The position numbers and the translations under genes were made by a program. A stretch of 12,378 bases of DNA from Rickettsiales bacterium (GTDB taxonomy: Bacteria; Pseudomonadota; Alphaproteobacteria; TMED109), in the NCBI GenBank assembly GCA_002720125.1, contig PBGQ01000027.1, positions 1 through 12,378 on the forward strand, given 5' to 3'. Shown one piece after another: positions 1 to 7,383 of the stretch. How positions within the stretch are numbered: position 1 is the first letter of the stretch; each line of letters begins with the position of its first letter. The notes under the pieces were generated by a model that saw only the letters and a program-made list of their open reading frames with translations, was not told the origin of the DNA and made no database searches.

Positions 1-84
1 AATGTTGGGGTTGGAAAGTTCTAATTGTATATTTTTAAAAGAAGTTGCAATTTCTTTAAGTTTATTATCTATATTATTACTCAT
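1..84 (-). CDS. prfA: Peptide chain release factor 1, N-terminal fragment (cut by window edge)
   Basis: Only the first 28 codons are inside the window. The reading frame starts at the ATG at 84-82 and runs off the left edge without a stop. The visible residues form an amphipathic helix ending in ELSNPNI, which resembles the RF1 N-terminus (a helix followed by a 'LSDP' turn). RF1 reads UAA and UAG stop codons and triggers peptide release through a GGQ loop that lies outside the window. The start overlaps the hisS stop by 8 bp (ATGAGTAA), which suggests translational coupling; there is no Shine-Dalgarno sequence. The hisS-prfA order is common in Alphaproteobacteria and supports the call. The fragment is too short to be certain from sequence alone. 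Confidence 0.72.
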   Translation of the reverse strand, partial: MSNNIDNKLKEIATSFKNIQLELSNPNI

Positions 85-1315
85 TTTTAAGGTAGCTTTC
101 TAATTTGCTTTCACTAATGGTTTCCTGATTACCAGTCTCTAGATTTTTTATTGTCAGACTGTTTTTTTCTCTTTCGTCTTTTCCTAGAATTATGGCATAT
201 TTTGCTTTTATTTTATTCGCATATTTTAATGCTTTCTTTAGATTAAAATTTGTTAAAATATCGTATTTAAAATTTAACATAGCTATCTTACTTCTTGTTT
301 CATAGCAATATGACAAAAGATTTTCCTCTAAAGGTATAAAGAGTAAAATTTTATTATTATCTTCATAACTTTTCAAAATTGAGCCAAGTCTTTCAATTCC
401 TGCAGCCCATCCAGTTCCTGATATCTTTGGCCCTCCCAAATTTTCTAGTAAAGAGTCATATCTTCCTCCTGCTAATATTGCATGATTTTGTTTTTCATTA
501 AGCGTAAACTCAAAAATGGTATGGCAGTAATAATCCAAACCTCTTACTAAGAGAGGTTCTTCTATAAATTCTATATCTAGTTCAGATAGAAAAATTTTTA
601 GATTTTTATAATAATCCTTACTTTCTGTAGTAAGAAAATCATAGATAATAGGAGCATTCTTAATTACTTCTTTGTCTTGATGACTTTTAGAGTCTAAAAT
701 CCTTAGAGGATTTTTATCTAATCTTTTTAAACTGTCTTCTGAGAGCTTATATTTATTTTCTGCAAAGTATTGAATAATTTTGCTAATATAATTCTTTCTA
801 GATTGAGTATCTCCTAAGGTATTTATTTTTAGGCTAATTTTATCAAGTATCTTGAACTCTTTGAGTAGTAATTTTGCTATATATATTATTTCTGAGTCGG
901 CATAAAAATTTTCTGTATTATAATTTTCTATCCCAATTTGGTGAAATTGTCTCATTCGGCCTTTTTGAGGTCTTTCATATCTAAACATGGGACCATTATA
1001 ATAAAGTTTTAATGGTAAACTTTGTGTTAATCCATTAGAAATAACTGCTCTTGCAATTCCAGCTGTTCCTTCTGGTCTTAGAGTTACTGAGTCATTGCTT
1101 TTATCTAAAAATGTGTACATTTCTTTCATCACAACGTCTGAGGTGTCACCTAAACTTCTTTTAAAAACATTGCTGTATTCCATAATAGGTGTTGAAAAAG
1201 GGTAGTAGTTATGTCTTTCCATAACATTGCTAAACTTATTGATTATAGTAGTATGATTATAAAGTTCTTTACCAAACGTATCATACATTCCTCTAATATT
1301 ATTTATTTTCTTCAT
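77..1315 (-). CDS. hisS: Histidyl-tRNA synthetase
   Basis: Class II aminoacyl-tRNA synthetase that charges tRNA-His in the cytoplasm. The 412 residues are close to the usual 410-430. Visible landmarks: TLRPEGT at 78-84, motif 2 [16 protein letters not shown] at 111-126, the HisRS-specific LVRGLDYY at 256-263 and AGGRYD at 282-287, and motif 3 GIERLG at 306-311. A smaller C-terminal alpha/beta region from about 322 to the end fits the anticodon-binding domain. The first ATG is chosen because IRGMYD, normally close to the N-terminus, begins at residue 7. The start lies 17 bp inside the end of ispG and has no Shine-Dalgarno sequence, so translation probably depends on the upstream gene. Motif 2 is the ordinary bacterial type, not the divergent form of the alphaproteobacterial groups whose tRNA-His lacks G-1. 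Confidence 0.97.
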   Translation of the reverse strand: MKKINNIRGMYDTFGKELYNHTTIINKFSNVMERHNYYPFSTPIMEYSNVFKRSLGDTSDVVMKEMYTFLDKSNDSVTLRPEGTAGIARAVISNGLTQSLPLKLYYNGPMFRYERPQKGRMRQFHQIGIENYNTENFYADSEIIYIAKLLLKEFKILDKISLKINTLGDTQSRKNYISKIIQYFAENKYKLSEDSLKRLDKNPLRILDSKSHQDKEVIKNAPIIYDFLTTESKDYYKNLKIFLSELDIEFIEEPLLVRGLDYYCHTIFEFTLNEKQNHAILAGGRYDSLLENLGGPKISGTGWAAGIERLGSILKSYEDNNKILLFIPLEENLLSYCYETRSKIAMLNFKYDILTNFNLKKALKYANKIKAKYAIILGKDEREKNSLTIKNLETGNQETISESKLESYLKNE

Positions 1316-2396
1316 TAGATTTTATTTTTTTTTCTATAAGATCAGATATTTCTTGAAAAAGATCCTTATTTTTACATACGTGGCTTTTTTTTCCATTTAA
1401 ATAGATTTGGTGACTGTTGTTTCCTCCTCCAGCAAGACCAATTTCAGTATGTTGAGCTTCCCCTGGCCCATTAACTATACAACCCAATATTGAAATAGTG
1501 ATAGGTTCCTTTATGTTAGCGTATTTATCTTCAATTCTTTTAACTGTATTAATTACGTCGAACTGTTGTCTTGCGCATGATGGACATGAGATAACAGATA
1601 AACCAGTCTTTCTAATTCCTAAAGATTTTAAAATCTCTATTCCTACTTTCACTTCTTTGACTGGGTCATCTGATAACGATACTCTTAGTGTATCACCTAT
1701 TCCCTCACTGATTAGTGTTCCTATACCCAAAGCAGACTTTACTGTGCCACCAATTAAACCACCAGCCTCTGTAATACCTAAATGAAGAGGATAGTTTGTA
1801 TTATTAGCAAGTAGTCTATAAGAGTCTACAGCAAGATTTACGTTGGATGCTTTAACACTAATTTTAGTATTATAAAAGTTATGTTCTTCCAATATTTTTA
1901 TATGATTCAACGCACTTTCTAAAAGCGCTTCTGGAGTTGCCCTATAATACTTTTTTATCAAATCTTTTTCTAATGACCCAGCATTAACACCTATTCTTAT
2001 TGAACAATTATTAATTTTTGCAGCAGAAATAACTTTTTCTACTCTATCTTTCTTACCAATGTTACCTGGATTTATTCTCAGGCAGGCAGCACCCGACTCG
2101 GCAGCCTCAATTGCTCTTTGATAGTGAAAGTGAATATCTGCAATAATTGGAACATCAGTTTTATCTATAATCTTCTTTAAAGCATTGGTAGAAGAAACAT
2201 CCGGACAAGAAACTCTTACTAAATCAGCACCGGCTGCTTCTAGTTTTTTTATTTGCTCGATAGTTGCATCTTCATCAGCAGTTAATGTATTAGTCATAGA
2301 TTGAACTGTAATAGGGTTTTTTGAGCCAACCATAACTTTTCCAACACTAATTTGTCTAGTTTCTCTTCGTAAAATTTTTTTTTCGTAATAGTCCAT
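1299..2396 (-). CDS. ispG: 4-hydroxy-3-methylbut-2-en-1-yl diphosphate synthase (GcpE)
   Basis: IspG catalyses the penultimate step of the MEP isoprenoid pathway, reducing methylerythritol cyclodiphosphate to HMBPP with a [4Fe-4S] cluster. The 365-residue protein has an N-terminal TIM-barrel region (VQSMTNT at 31-37, ADIHFHY at 86-92, RINPGNIG at 107-114) and a C-terminal cluster domain. The three cluster cysteines are in SCPSC (C271, C274) and [11 protein letters not shown] (C306). E313 is the conserved glutamate that completes cluster binding in this family. The ATG at 2396 is 1 bp after the stop of the RodZ-like gene, and the 3' end overlaps hisS by 17 bp. All key residues are intact. Isoprenoids from this pathway would feed ubiquinone synthesis, in which ubiG of this window acts. 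Confidence 0.97.
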   Translation of the reverse strand: MDYYEKKILRRETRQISVGKVMVGSKNPITVQSMTNTLTADEDATIEQIKKLEAAGADLVRVSCPDVSSTNALKKIIDKTDVPIIADIHFHYQRAIEAAESGAACLRINPGNIGKKDRVEKVISAAKINNCSIRIGVNAGSLEKDLIKKYYRATPEALLESALNHIKILEEHNFYNTKISVKASNVNLAVDSYRLLANNTNYPLHLGITEAGGLIGGTVKSALGIGTLISEGIGDTLRVSLSDDPVKEVKVGIEILKSLGIRKTGLSVISCPSCARQQFDVINTVKRIEDKYANIKEPITISILGCIVNGPGEAQHTEIGLAGGGNNSHQIYLNGKKSHVCKNKDLFQEISDLIEKKIKSNEENK

Positions 2397-2397
2397 T

Positions 2398-2832
2398 CTA
2401 ATTTATTAATTTTCCTAAATTATATAACTGTTTATAGGTTTGTTTGTTCCATAATAGATATATTAAACTCATAAATAATATTGAAAAAAGTATGATAAGT
2501 GATCCATAAGAATTTTTATTGTCTGTTCCGGATTCTAAGGATACTTTTTGACCCTTTATTGAAAAAGAATCCTCTTTATAAAATAAATTATCTATCTTGC
2601 ATTCATTTTCGCATTTCAAATATCTAATATAGCTGTTTAAAAAACCTTTAAGGTGCGGGTTGTCTATAAAATCTCTTTCATTAAGAATACCTTCTTCAAA
2701 ACTTTTTAAAAATTTTTTTTTAATAATTAAATTGGTCGCTATAAAATCTATTTTTTCACCTTTTAGACGACGCTTTTTTTGCAAAAATGTTCCAAGTTCT
2801 TTAAATGATTTAAATACTCTATTTTCTACCAT
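2398..2832 (-). CDS. Short RodZ-like membrane-anchored helix-turn-helix protein
   Basis: RodZ-type proteins have a cytoplasmic HTH that in model bacteria binds MreB, one membrane helix, and a periplasmic domain (DUF4115). From the ATG at 2832 the product is 144 residues. The HTH lies at about 12-75: [13 protein letters not shown], then the family's 'I..kFLkSFEeG' and '[12 protein letters not shown]' segments. After a short linker, a hydrophobic helix ([20 protein letters not shown]) spans about 109-128, and only 16 residues follow. The periplasmic domain is therefore absent. A longer frame opens at the ATG at 2868, but that overlaps lysC by 50 bp and adds residues unlike the family. The chosen start overlaps lysC by 14 bp and has a purine-rich AAGAAAAAGAA just before it. 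The position before ispG is typical in Alphaproteobacteria. A cell-shape role is inferred from family only. Confidence 0.8.
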   Translation of the reverse strand: MVENRVFKSFKELGTFLQKKRRLKGEKIDFIATNLIIKKKFLKSFEEGILNERDFIDNPHLKGFLNSYIRYLKCENECKIDNLFYKEDSFSIKGQKVSLESGTDNKNSYGSLIILFSILFMSLIYLLWNKQTYKQLYNLGKLIN

Positions 2833-4060
2833 TTCTTTTTCTTGGTGATGATAATTTAAAAGTTTCATGTAACGATCTAATAGCTAGCTCTTTGTATTTA
2901 TCATCTATTAAAACGCTAATTTTTATTTCAGAAGTGCTAATAACATGAATATTTATATTATTCTTAGCTAATTCAGAAAACATTTTATTTGCAATTCCTG
3001 CATTTGTTTTCATACCTAATCCTACTACCGATACCTTGCATATAGAAGTATTAATGATAACTTTATTATAGTTTAGCTTTTTTTTTACTAGATCCATTAC
3101 TATTTTTGTTTTTGAAACATCTGTCTTACTTACGGTAAATCCAAAAGTTCCCTCTTTGTCAATGGAAGAACCTGACTGCACTATCATATCTACATTTATA
3201 CCTTTTTTAGATAAGGCACCAAATATTAGCGCAGATATTCCAGGTTCATTTTTTATACCTAATAGAGTTATAAGTGCATCATTGCTATTATGAGCTATTC
3301 CCCTAATTATTTGATTTTCAAGGCTTTTATCTTCTTTTATTAACATAGTTCCTTTTTTTCCATAAAAACTAGACAATACTTGTAATTTTACATTATATTG
3401 CAATGCTATTTGTACTGACCTAGTATGCAAAACTTTAGCACCTAATGAAGATAATTCCAACATTTCTTCAAAATTTATCTTAGACATTTTTTTTGCACTT
3501 GGAACAATTCTAGGGTCGGCTGAATAAACTCCATCAACATCAGTATATATATCGCACCTATGTGCTTTTAACTTCGCAGCTAAAGCTACAGCAGTTGTAT
3601 CAGATCCACCTCTTCCGAGTGTAGTTATTCTTCCCTCTTTGTTAATGCCTTGAAATCCAGAAATTACTGGAATTTCATTAAGTTTAAAACATTTTCTAAT
3701 TTTATCCGTGGTAATATCTTGAATGTGTGAGTTGGTTATAGCATTTCCTGTGGTTATGGGAAGTTGCCATCCTTGAAAAGATTTTCCTTTTATTCCTCTA
3801 TTGTTGAGTATAATTGAAAAGAATGAGCTTGATATTTGTTCTCCTGCAGACAATAAGGCGGATATATCATCACTTTTAACGTATTCATCTAATTTTTCTT
3901 CTAAAGATAATAATCTATTAGTTTCTTTTCCCATAGCTGAAACTACAACAACTACTTTATATCCCTCATCCATAGACTTTTTGATGTATGAGATTGCTCT
4001 ATTTATTTTTGATAAATCTGCTAATGACGTACCGCCAAACTTTTTTACTATTATTTGCAT
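2819..4060 (-). CDS. lysC: Aspartate kinase
   Basis: Phosphorylates aspartate in the first step of the lysine, threonine, methionine and diaminopimelate pathway. The 413 residues match the usual bacterial length. The amino-acid kinase domain spans about 1-240: KFGGTS at 7-12, SAGEQ at 71-75, GRGGSDTTA at 149-157 (nucleotide and aspartate binding) and TDVDGVYSADPR at 173-184. Two C-terminal ACT domains follow at about 265-330 and 343-403. VQSGSS at 294-299 and ISTSEIKISVLI at 374-385 are typical of the effector site, so feedback inhibition by lysine and/or threonine is likely; the effector cannot be told from sequence. It is the first gene of the minus-strand block, so the block's promoter probably lies in the 47-bp spacer shared with ubiG. 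No strong Shine-Dalgarno sequence is visible. Confidence 0.97.
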   Translation of the reverse strand: MQIIVKKFGGTSLADLSKINRAISYIKKSMDEGYKVVVVVSAMGKETNRLLSLEEKLDEYVKSDDISALLSAGEQISSSFFSIILNNRGIKGKSFQGWQLPITTGNAITNSHIQDITTDKIRKCFKLNEIPVISGFQGINKEGRITTLGRGGSDTTAVALAAKLKAHRCDIYTDVDGVYSADPRIVPSAKKMSKINFEEMLELSSLGAKVLHTRSVQIALQYNVKLQVLSSFYGKKGTMLIKEDKSLENQIIRGIAHNSNDALITLLGIKNEPGISALIFGALSKKGINVDMIVQSGSSIDKEGTFGFTVSKTDVSKTKIVMDLVKKKLNYNKVIINTSICKVSVVGLGMKTNAGIANKMFSELAKNNINIHVISTSEIKISVLIDDKYKELAIRSLHETFKLSSPRKRNGRK

Positions 4061-4088
4061 TTAAATTTCTTTTTATGTATTACATTAA

Positions 4089-4094
4089 TATAAT
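4089..4094 (+). promoter_or_regulatory. Candidate -10 box for ubiG
   Basis: A perfect TATAAT lies in the 47-bp lysC-ubiG spacer. Transcription from it would start near 4101, giving a leader of only about 7-13 nt. No good -35 is present at the expected distance (4066-4071 reads TTTCTT). In a spacer this AT-rich a TATAAT can occur by chance, so support is modest. Confidence 0.3.
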
Positions 4095-4100
4095 AAATTA

Positions 4101-4106
4101 AAGGAG
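4101..4106 (+). promoter_or_regulatory. Ribosome binding site of ubiG, with spacing that favours a TTG start
   Basis: AAGGAG is the strongest Shine-Dalgarno sequence in the window. Only one base separates it from the ATG at 4108, which is too close for normal initiation. The in-frame TTG at 4114 lies 7 bases downstream, the standard distance. Initiation at TTG would shorten UbiG by two residues. This is inferred from spacing alone. Confidence 0.6.
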
Positions 4107-4107
4107 T

Positions 4108-4827
4108 ATGGAATTGCAACAAAGTAATTTTGCCCAATTCGCTGACAGCTGGTGGGATAAGAATGGAGCAATGAGGATGCTACACTCTATGCACGAAACT
4201 CGAATGTTATTCATAAAGGAACGTATTAAGAATAGATTCAATAATTTTAAAGATTTCAAATCTATTATGAAAAATAAAACAATTCTAGATTTGGGATGCG
4301 GAGGAGGTTTACTTTCAGAAGATTTATCAAGGTACGATGCAAATATCATTGCAGTAGACTCATCAAAAGAGTTAATTAAAATGGCAAATGAAAGAGCTAT
4401 TAAAAATAAAATTAAAATAGACTATAGAAATACTACAATTCAAAAGTTAGCTGAAAAAAAAAATAAATTTGATATCGTTATTTCATTAGAAGTCATTGAA
4501 CATGTAAAAGATTATAGACCGTTTCTTAATAATATTTTCAAATGTATAAAACCAAATGGTATTTTAATCTTATCAACAATTAACAGAACTTTTTTTTCTT
4601 ATTTATCTACAATTCTAATAGCAGAAAAAATTCTCAAGTTAGTACCAGATTCTATTCATGATTGGAACCTATATCTTAAACCTAATGAAATAATAGAGCA
4701 TTGCGAAAAGTCAAAAATGCAATTAGACAAACTATCAGGACTATTTCCTATACCTAGTATGAGAGGAATACAATGGATAAGAACTAAAAATTATAGCTCA
4801 AACTATATCTTGTCTATAATCAATTAA
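4108..4827 (+). CDS. ubiG: Ubiquinone biosynthesis O-methyltransferase UbiG
   Basis: SAM-dependent O-methyltransferase that performs both O-methylations in ubiquinone synthesis. The product is 239 residues, near the usual 230-250. The N-terminus shows the UbiG signature FADSWWDKNGAMRMLHSM (11-28). SAM-binding motif I is DLGCGGGLLSE at 61-71, with acidic D84 after the next strand, and SLEVIEHV at 126-133. The UbiG-specific segment with STINRTFFSYL (156-166) and HDWNLYLKP (184-192) is present. The first ATG (4108) is listed, but the Shine-Dalgarno spacing favours the TTG at 4114. The gene is divergent from lysC. Its last 8 bp overlap the end of secA on the other strand, leaving no room for a dedicated terminator. 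Likely expressed alone. Confidence 0.95.
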   Translation: MELQQSNFAQFADSWWDKNGAMRMLHSMHETRMLFIKERIKNRFNNFKDFKSIMKNKTILDLGCGGGLLSEDLSRYDANIIAVDSSKELIKMANERAIKNKIKIDYRNTTIQKLAEKKNKFDIVISLEVIEHVKDYRPFLNNIFKCIKPNGILILSTINRTFFSYLSTILIAEKILKLVPDSIHDWNLYLKPNEIIEHCEKSKMQLDKLSGLFPIPSMRGIQWIRTKNYSSNYILSIIN

Positions 4828-7309
4828 TTTTTTTCCTTAATCTTTCTTTTATTCTATCAGATGAACTTTTTTTTGCTTCTGTTTTTTCTTCTTTAAACTC
4901 TATCATCATACAGAGTTTGCTTATTATTAACCTTACAGATATCAGCATATCTTCAAACATAGAAAATGCTTCTCTTTTATATTCGTTAAGTGGGTCTCTT
5001 TGAGCATATGCCCTGAGTCCTATTCCTTGTCTCAATTGATCTAAGGCTAATAAATGAGATTTCCATTGTTGATCAAGTATTTGGACTATAAGTTGTCGCT
5101 GAATAGATTTAAAATTGACTTCTCCTATGATACTCGATTTTTCCTTTATTTTTTCATTTAGTTTTTCTAGTATTTCTACTTCAAGTTTATCCTTATCTAA
5201 ATTTTTTAAACTCGAGATGTTTATTTCAGAGAGGTTTTTTATTTCTACTTTTATCTGCTCAAAATCAAGTCCATTTTCAAAATCATCAGATTGATTATTT
5301 TCTAATATATTTAAAACAGTATCCTTTAGCATGTCTAAAAATATTAAATCTATATTTTTTTCAGTTAGAAGTTCTAAACGTTGTTCATAAATTACTTTTC
5401 TTTGATCATTCATAACATCATCAAATTTAAGTAAATTTTTTCTAATTTCAAAGTTTCGATTTTCTACTTTAGATTGTGCTTTTTCTATAGCTTTATTTAT
5501 CCAAGGATGATAAATGGACTCACCATCTTTAAGCCCAAGTGTTTTTAGCATTGAGTCTAACTTCTCAGACCCAAAAATTCTCATTAGGTCATCTTGTAAT
5601 GAAATATAAAACTTAGAACATCCGGGATCACCTTGTCTTCCAGACCTACCCCTCAATTGATTGTCAATTCTTCTACTCTCATGCCTTTCGGTTCCTAAAA
5701 CATAGAGGCCTCCAATTTTTTTAACTCTTTCTTGGTCAGTTTCTAATTTTTTAGATTTACTTTCACGATTATAATCTTTTATAGAGTTTTCTATATTACC
5801 TCCTAATTGAATATCAGTTCCCCTTCCTGCCATATTAGTAGCTATTGTAACTGCGTAGGGCTTTCCAGCTTGAGATATAATATTAGCTTCCTTTTCATGA
5901 TACCTTGCATTTAATACCTGATGATTTACTTTTAATTTTTTCAGTTTTCTAGATATTAGTTCGGATGTTTCTATGTTTGTAGTACCTACTAATATAGGTT
6001 GACCTTTGCTGTGAACTTTGACGACTTCATCTAATACTGCGGCCCATTTTTCTTCACTCGTTCTATATATTTCATCATTATTGTCTAGTCTTATCATTAC
6101 TTTATGAGTAGGTATCTCTACTACGTCTAAAGAATAAATTTCTGAAAATTCAGCTGCCTCAGTTTTAGCAGTACCTGTCATCCCTGAAAGTTTAGGATAC
6201 ATCCTGAAATAATTTTGAAAAGTTATAGAAGCCAGCGTCTGATTTTCATTCTGGATAAAAACATTTTCCTTAGCTTCAATAGCTTGGTGTAATCCTTCAG
6301 AATATCTTCTTCCCTCCATCATTCGTCCTGTAAATTCATCGATAATTATTACCTGATTATCCTTAATTATATAATCTTTATCTTTGTGAAATAAAAAATT
6401 CGCTTTTAATGATTGATTGATGTAATGAAGAATACTAATGTTTTTGGGGCTGTACAAATTTTTGTCTTTTATTATATTTCTTTGAAACAAAACTTTTTCA
6501 AAATTCTCAATGCCTAATGCATTGAGATTGATAGATTTAGATTTTTCTTCAATATCGAAATTCTCGGTGGAAAGATTTTTTACAAATTGATTAATTGTTT
6601 TATAGAGGTTAGTATTTTCTTCTATTGCTCCAGATATTATTAATGGCGTCCTTGCTTCGTCTATAAGAATGCTATCTACCTCGTCAATAATTGCATAATT
6701 GAATTTCCTTTGACACATGTCATTAGTATTGAATTTCATATTATCTTTAAGGTAATCAAATCCAAATTCATTGTTTGTTCCATAGGTAATGTCTGAGTCG
6801 TATGCTAACTTTCTTTGTACATCATCCATTCCCGAGAATATATATCCAACCTTTAAGCCCAAGAATTTAAAAATAGAACCCATCCACTCACTATCTCTTT
6901 TGGCTAAATAGTCATTTACTGTTACTATGTGAACACCCTTTCCTTCTAATGCGTTTAAGTAGGCAGAAAGAGTAGATACTAAAGTTTTTCCTTCACCTGT
7001 TTTCATCTCTGCAATTTTTCCATTATGAAGTGCTATACCACCTAGTAATTGTACATCATAGTGTCTTTGTCCTAAGGTTCTAACAGCTGCTTCTCTAACT
7101 GCTGCAAATGCTTCAGGTAATACATCCTCTAACTTGGTATCTTTTTTTAATAAATTCTTAAATTTTTGAGTTAAATCTTTTAGTTGTCCATCGCTGAGTT
7201 TTTTTATGCTAGATTCAAACTCATTTATTTTAAAAACATACTCTTGATATTTTTCTAATATTTTTTTGTTAGGACTTGAAAAAAAATTTCTTTTAAAGAA
7301 AGATAACAT
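4820..7309 (-). CDS. secA: Preprotein translocase ATPase SecA
   Basis: Motor ATPase that drives unfolded preproteins through SecYEG at the inner membrane. Landmarks in order: Walker A MKTGEGKT at 102-109, DEVDSILIDEAR at 209-220 (motif II), the preprotein cross-linking region at about 228-370 including IIIDEFTGRMMEGRR at 321-335, GMTGTAKTEA at 376-385, nucleotide-binding domain 2 with TNMAGRGTDIQLGGN at 491-505 and QLRGRSGRQGDPG at 551-563, then the scaffold and wing region with QQWKSHLLALDQLRQGIG at 747-764. At 829 residues it is shorter than E. coli SecA (901). It ends in a lysine/arginine-rich tail with no CxCxSGxxxxxCHG zinc motif, which is used by SecB in other bacteria. The start has no visible Shine-Dalgarno sequence. 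The gene is divergent from argJ across 74 bp. Confidence 0.98.
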   Translation of the reverse strand: MLSFFKRNFFSSPNKKILEKYQEYVFKINEFESSIKKLSDGQLKDLTQKFKNLLKKDTKLEDVLPEAFAAVREAAVRTLGQRHYDVQLLGGIALHNGKIAEMKTGEGKTLVSTLSAYLNALEGKGVHIVTVNDYLAKRDSEWMGSIFKFLGLKVGYIFSGMDDVQRKLAYDSDITYGTNNEFGFDYLKDNMKFNTNDMCQRKFNYAIIDEVDSILIDEARTPLIISGAIEENTNLYKTINQFVKNLSTENFDIEEKSKSINLNALGIENFEKVLFQRNIIKDKNLYSPKNISILHYINQSLKANFLFHKDKDYIIKDNQVIIIDEFTGRMMEGRRYSEGLHQAIEAKENVFIQNENQTLASITFQNYFRMYPKLSGMTGTAKTEAAEFSEIYSLDVVEIPTHKVMIRLDNNDEIYRTSEEKWAAVLDEVVKVHSKGQPILVGTTNIETSELISRKLKKLKVNHQVLNARYHEKEANIISQAGKPYAVTIATNMAGRGTDIQLGGNIENSIKDYNRESKSKKLETDQERVKKIGGLYVLGTERHESRRIDNQLRGRSGRQGDPGCSKFYISLQDDLMRIFGSEKLDSMLKTLGLKDGESIYHPWINKAIEKAQSKVENRNFEIRKNLLKFDDVMNDQRKVIYEQRLELLTEKNIDLIFLDMLKDTVLNILENNQSDDFENGLDFEQIKVEIKNLSEINISSLKNLDKDKLEVEILEKLNEKIKEKSSIIGEVNFKSIQRQLIVQILDQQWKSHLLALDQLRQGIGLRAYAQRDPLNEYKREAFSMFEDMLISVRLIISKLCMMIEFKEEKTEAKKSSSDRIKERLRKKIN

Positions 7310-7383
7310 TTATTCTACAGTTTCTAATTTATAATTTATAAAATAATGAAAAATGATAATATACAATATAAACATATAATATA
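7310..7383. promoter_or_regulatory. Divergent secA-argJ promoter region (boxes not assignable)
   Basis: This 74-bp spacer must hold the promoters of both secA and argJ. It is almost entirely A and T. On the plus strand it contains TATAAT at 7375-7380 (too near the argJ ATG to serve it), TACAAT at 7362-7367 and GATAAT at 7355-7360. None has a recognisable -35. Neither gene has a clear Shine-Dalgarno sequence, so short leaders are possible. No operator-like palindrome stands out from the AT background. Confidence 0.35.

Noticed and set aside
1498..1785. Open frame of 95 codons on the plus strand inside ispG
   Set aside because: It is entirely antisense to the conserved C-terminal half of ispG, and its product resembles no family I know.
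4098..4349. Open frame of 83 codons on the minus strand over the start of ubiG
   Set aside because: Antisense shadow of the UbiG N-terminus and SAM motif I.
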